A DNA stretch of 47,018 nt from a bacterium (lineage in GTDB: Bacteria > Planctomycetota > UBA8108 > UBA1146), in assembly GCA_029976805.1 (NCBI GenBank), contig JAPOLY010000011.1, forward strand, positions 1 through 47,018. The letters run 5' to 3'. Of the stretch, positions 46,982 to 47,018 are shown piece by piece (the stretch's first letter is position 1; each line of letters opens with the position of its first letter). The notes under the pieces are model-generated. The model ran no database searches and was not told where the DNA came from. It saw nothing but the letters and a program-made list of their open reading frames with translations. Both the position numbers and the translations under genes were made by a program.

Positions 46982-47018
46982 CTATTTGCGATCGAATCGC
47001 CGCTGTAATTCCTGCCAC
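46982..47018 (-). CDS. Possible C-terminal end of a gene running in from beyond the window
   Basis: In one minus-strand frame the last bases read WQELQRRFDRK and then TAG (46982-46984). This is a plausible charged C-terminus, but eleven codons cannot prove coding. The 125 bases between it and the DAHP synthase gene hold no clear gene; TAAGAT and an A/T-rich stretch there could be part of its promoter. Confidence 0.3.
   Translation of the reverse strand, partial: WQELQRRFDRK

Overview
The window looks like a chromosomal segment of a Gram-negative-type bacterium, most likely a planctomycete or a close marine relative. Supporting signs are kdsB and an MsbA-like exporter (an LPS-type outer membrane), secreted proteins with dockerin-like 'GDVNNDG..NVADA' repeats and proprotein-convertase P domains, a VWA / coiled-coil / NHL gene cluster of planctomycete flavour, and GTG and TTG starts at tight gene junctions. 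I see no phage, transposase, CRISPR, rRNA or tRNA. The phylum is an inference from gene content.

Layout. 1-560: a secreted repeat protein (minus strand, cut by the window edge), then about 670 bases without a recognisable gene. 1230-3872: mutS (minus). 4117-7524: a large secreted P-domain protein ending at a strong hairpin terminator. 7628-8914: an unknown exported coiled-coil protein (minus). 9143-18611: a seven-gene plus-strand operon, cutA - moeA - FHA/TM/metalloprotease - unknown helical protein - RluA-type pseudouridine synthase - mobA-like - ChaN-like, mostly joined by 4-base start/stop overlaps. 18602-24415 (minus): a GT4 glycosyltransferase, kdsB, pyrG, DUF1844 and metG. 24517-27494 (plus): queC, a nucleotide-sugar epimerase and a DegT-type aminotransferase.

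27839-38108 is a long minus-strand run: aroC, an AhpD-like protein, a DUF4175-like membrane coiled-coil protein, an NHL lipoprotein, a VWA membrane protein, a WaaE-like GT2 and an MsbA-like ABC exporter. A minus-strand intrinsic terminator lies beyond it. 38172-40808 (plus) holds mutY, an amidinotransferase-fold hydrolase and a uracil-DNA glycosylase-like protein. 40856-46857 (minus) holds a DAHP synthase, a pair of M16 peptidases, a glutamate-type symporter with an inserted PDZ-like domain, and efp.

The main discovery is in the aroC-to-ABC run. Two consecutive genes carry single in-frame TGA codons that look like selenocysteine codons. In the AhpD-like gene the TGA (36765-36767) replaces exactly the second cysteine of the catalytic CxxC motif (C-H-Y-U), and the reading frame continues through a complete family C-terminus. 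In the next gene a TGA (35049-35051) separates an N-terminal coiled-coil part from an in-frame C-terminal part. It is followed by a hairpin with an A-GGUC-U apex like that of the E. coli fdhF SECIS. In both genes the apical loop begins 25 nt after the TGA. The first case is strong and fits a known class of AhpD-like selenoproteins. The second would be a selenoprotein I do not know, and could instead be a nonsense mutation or sequence error.
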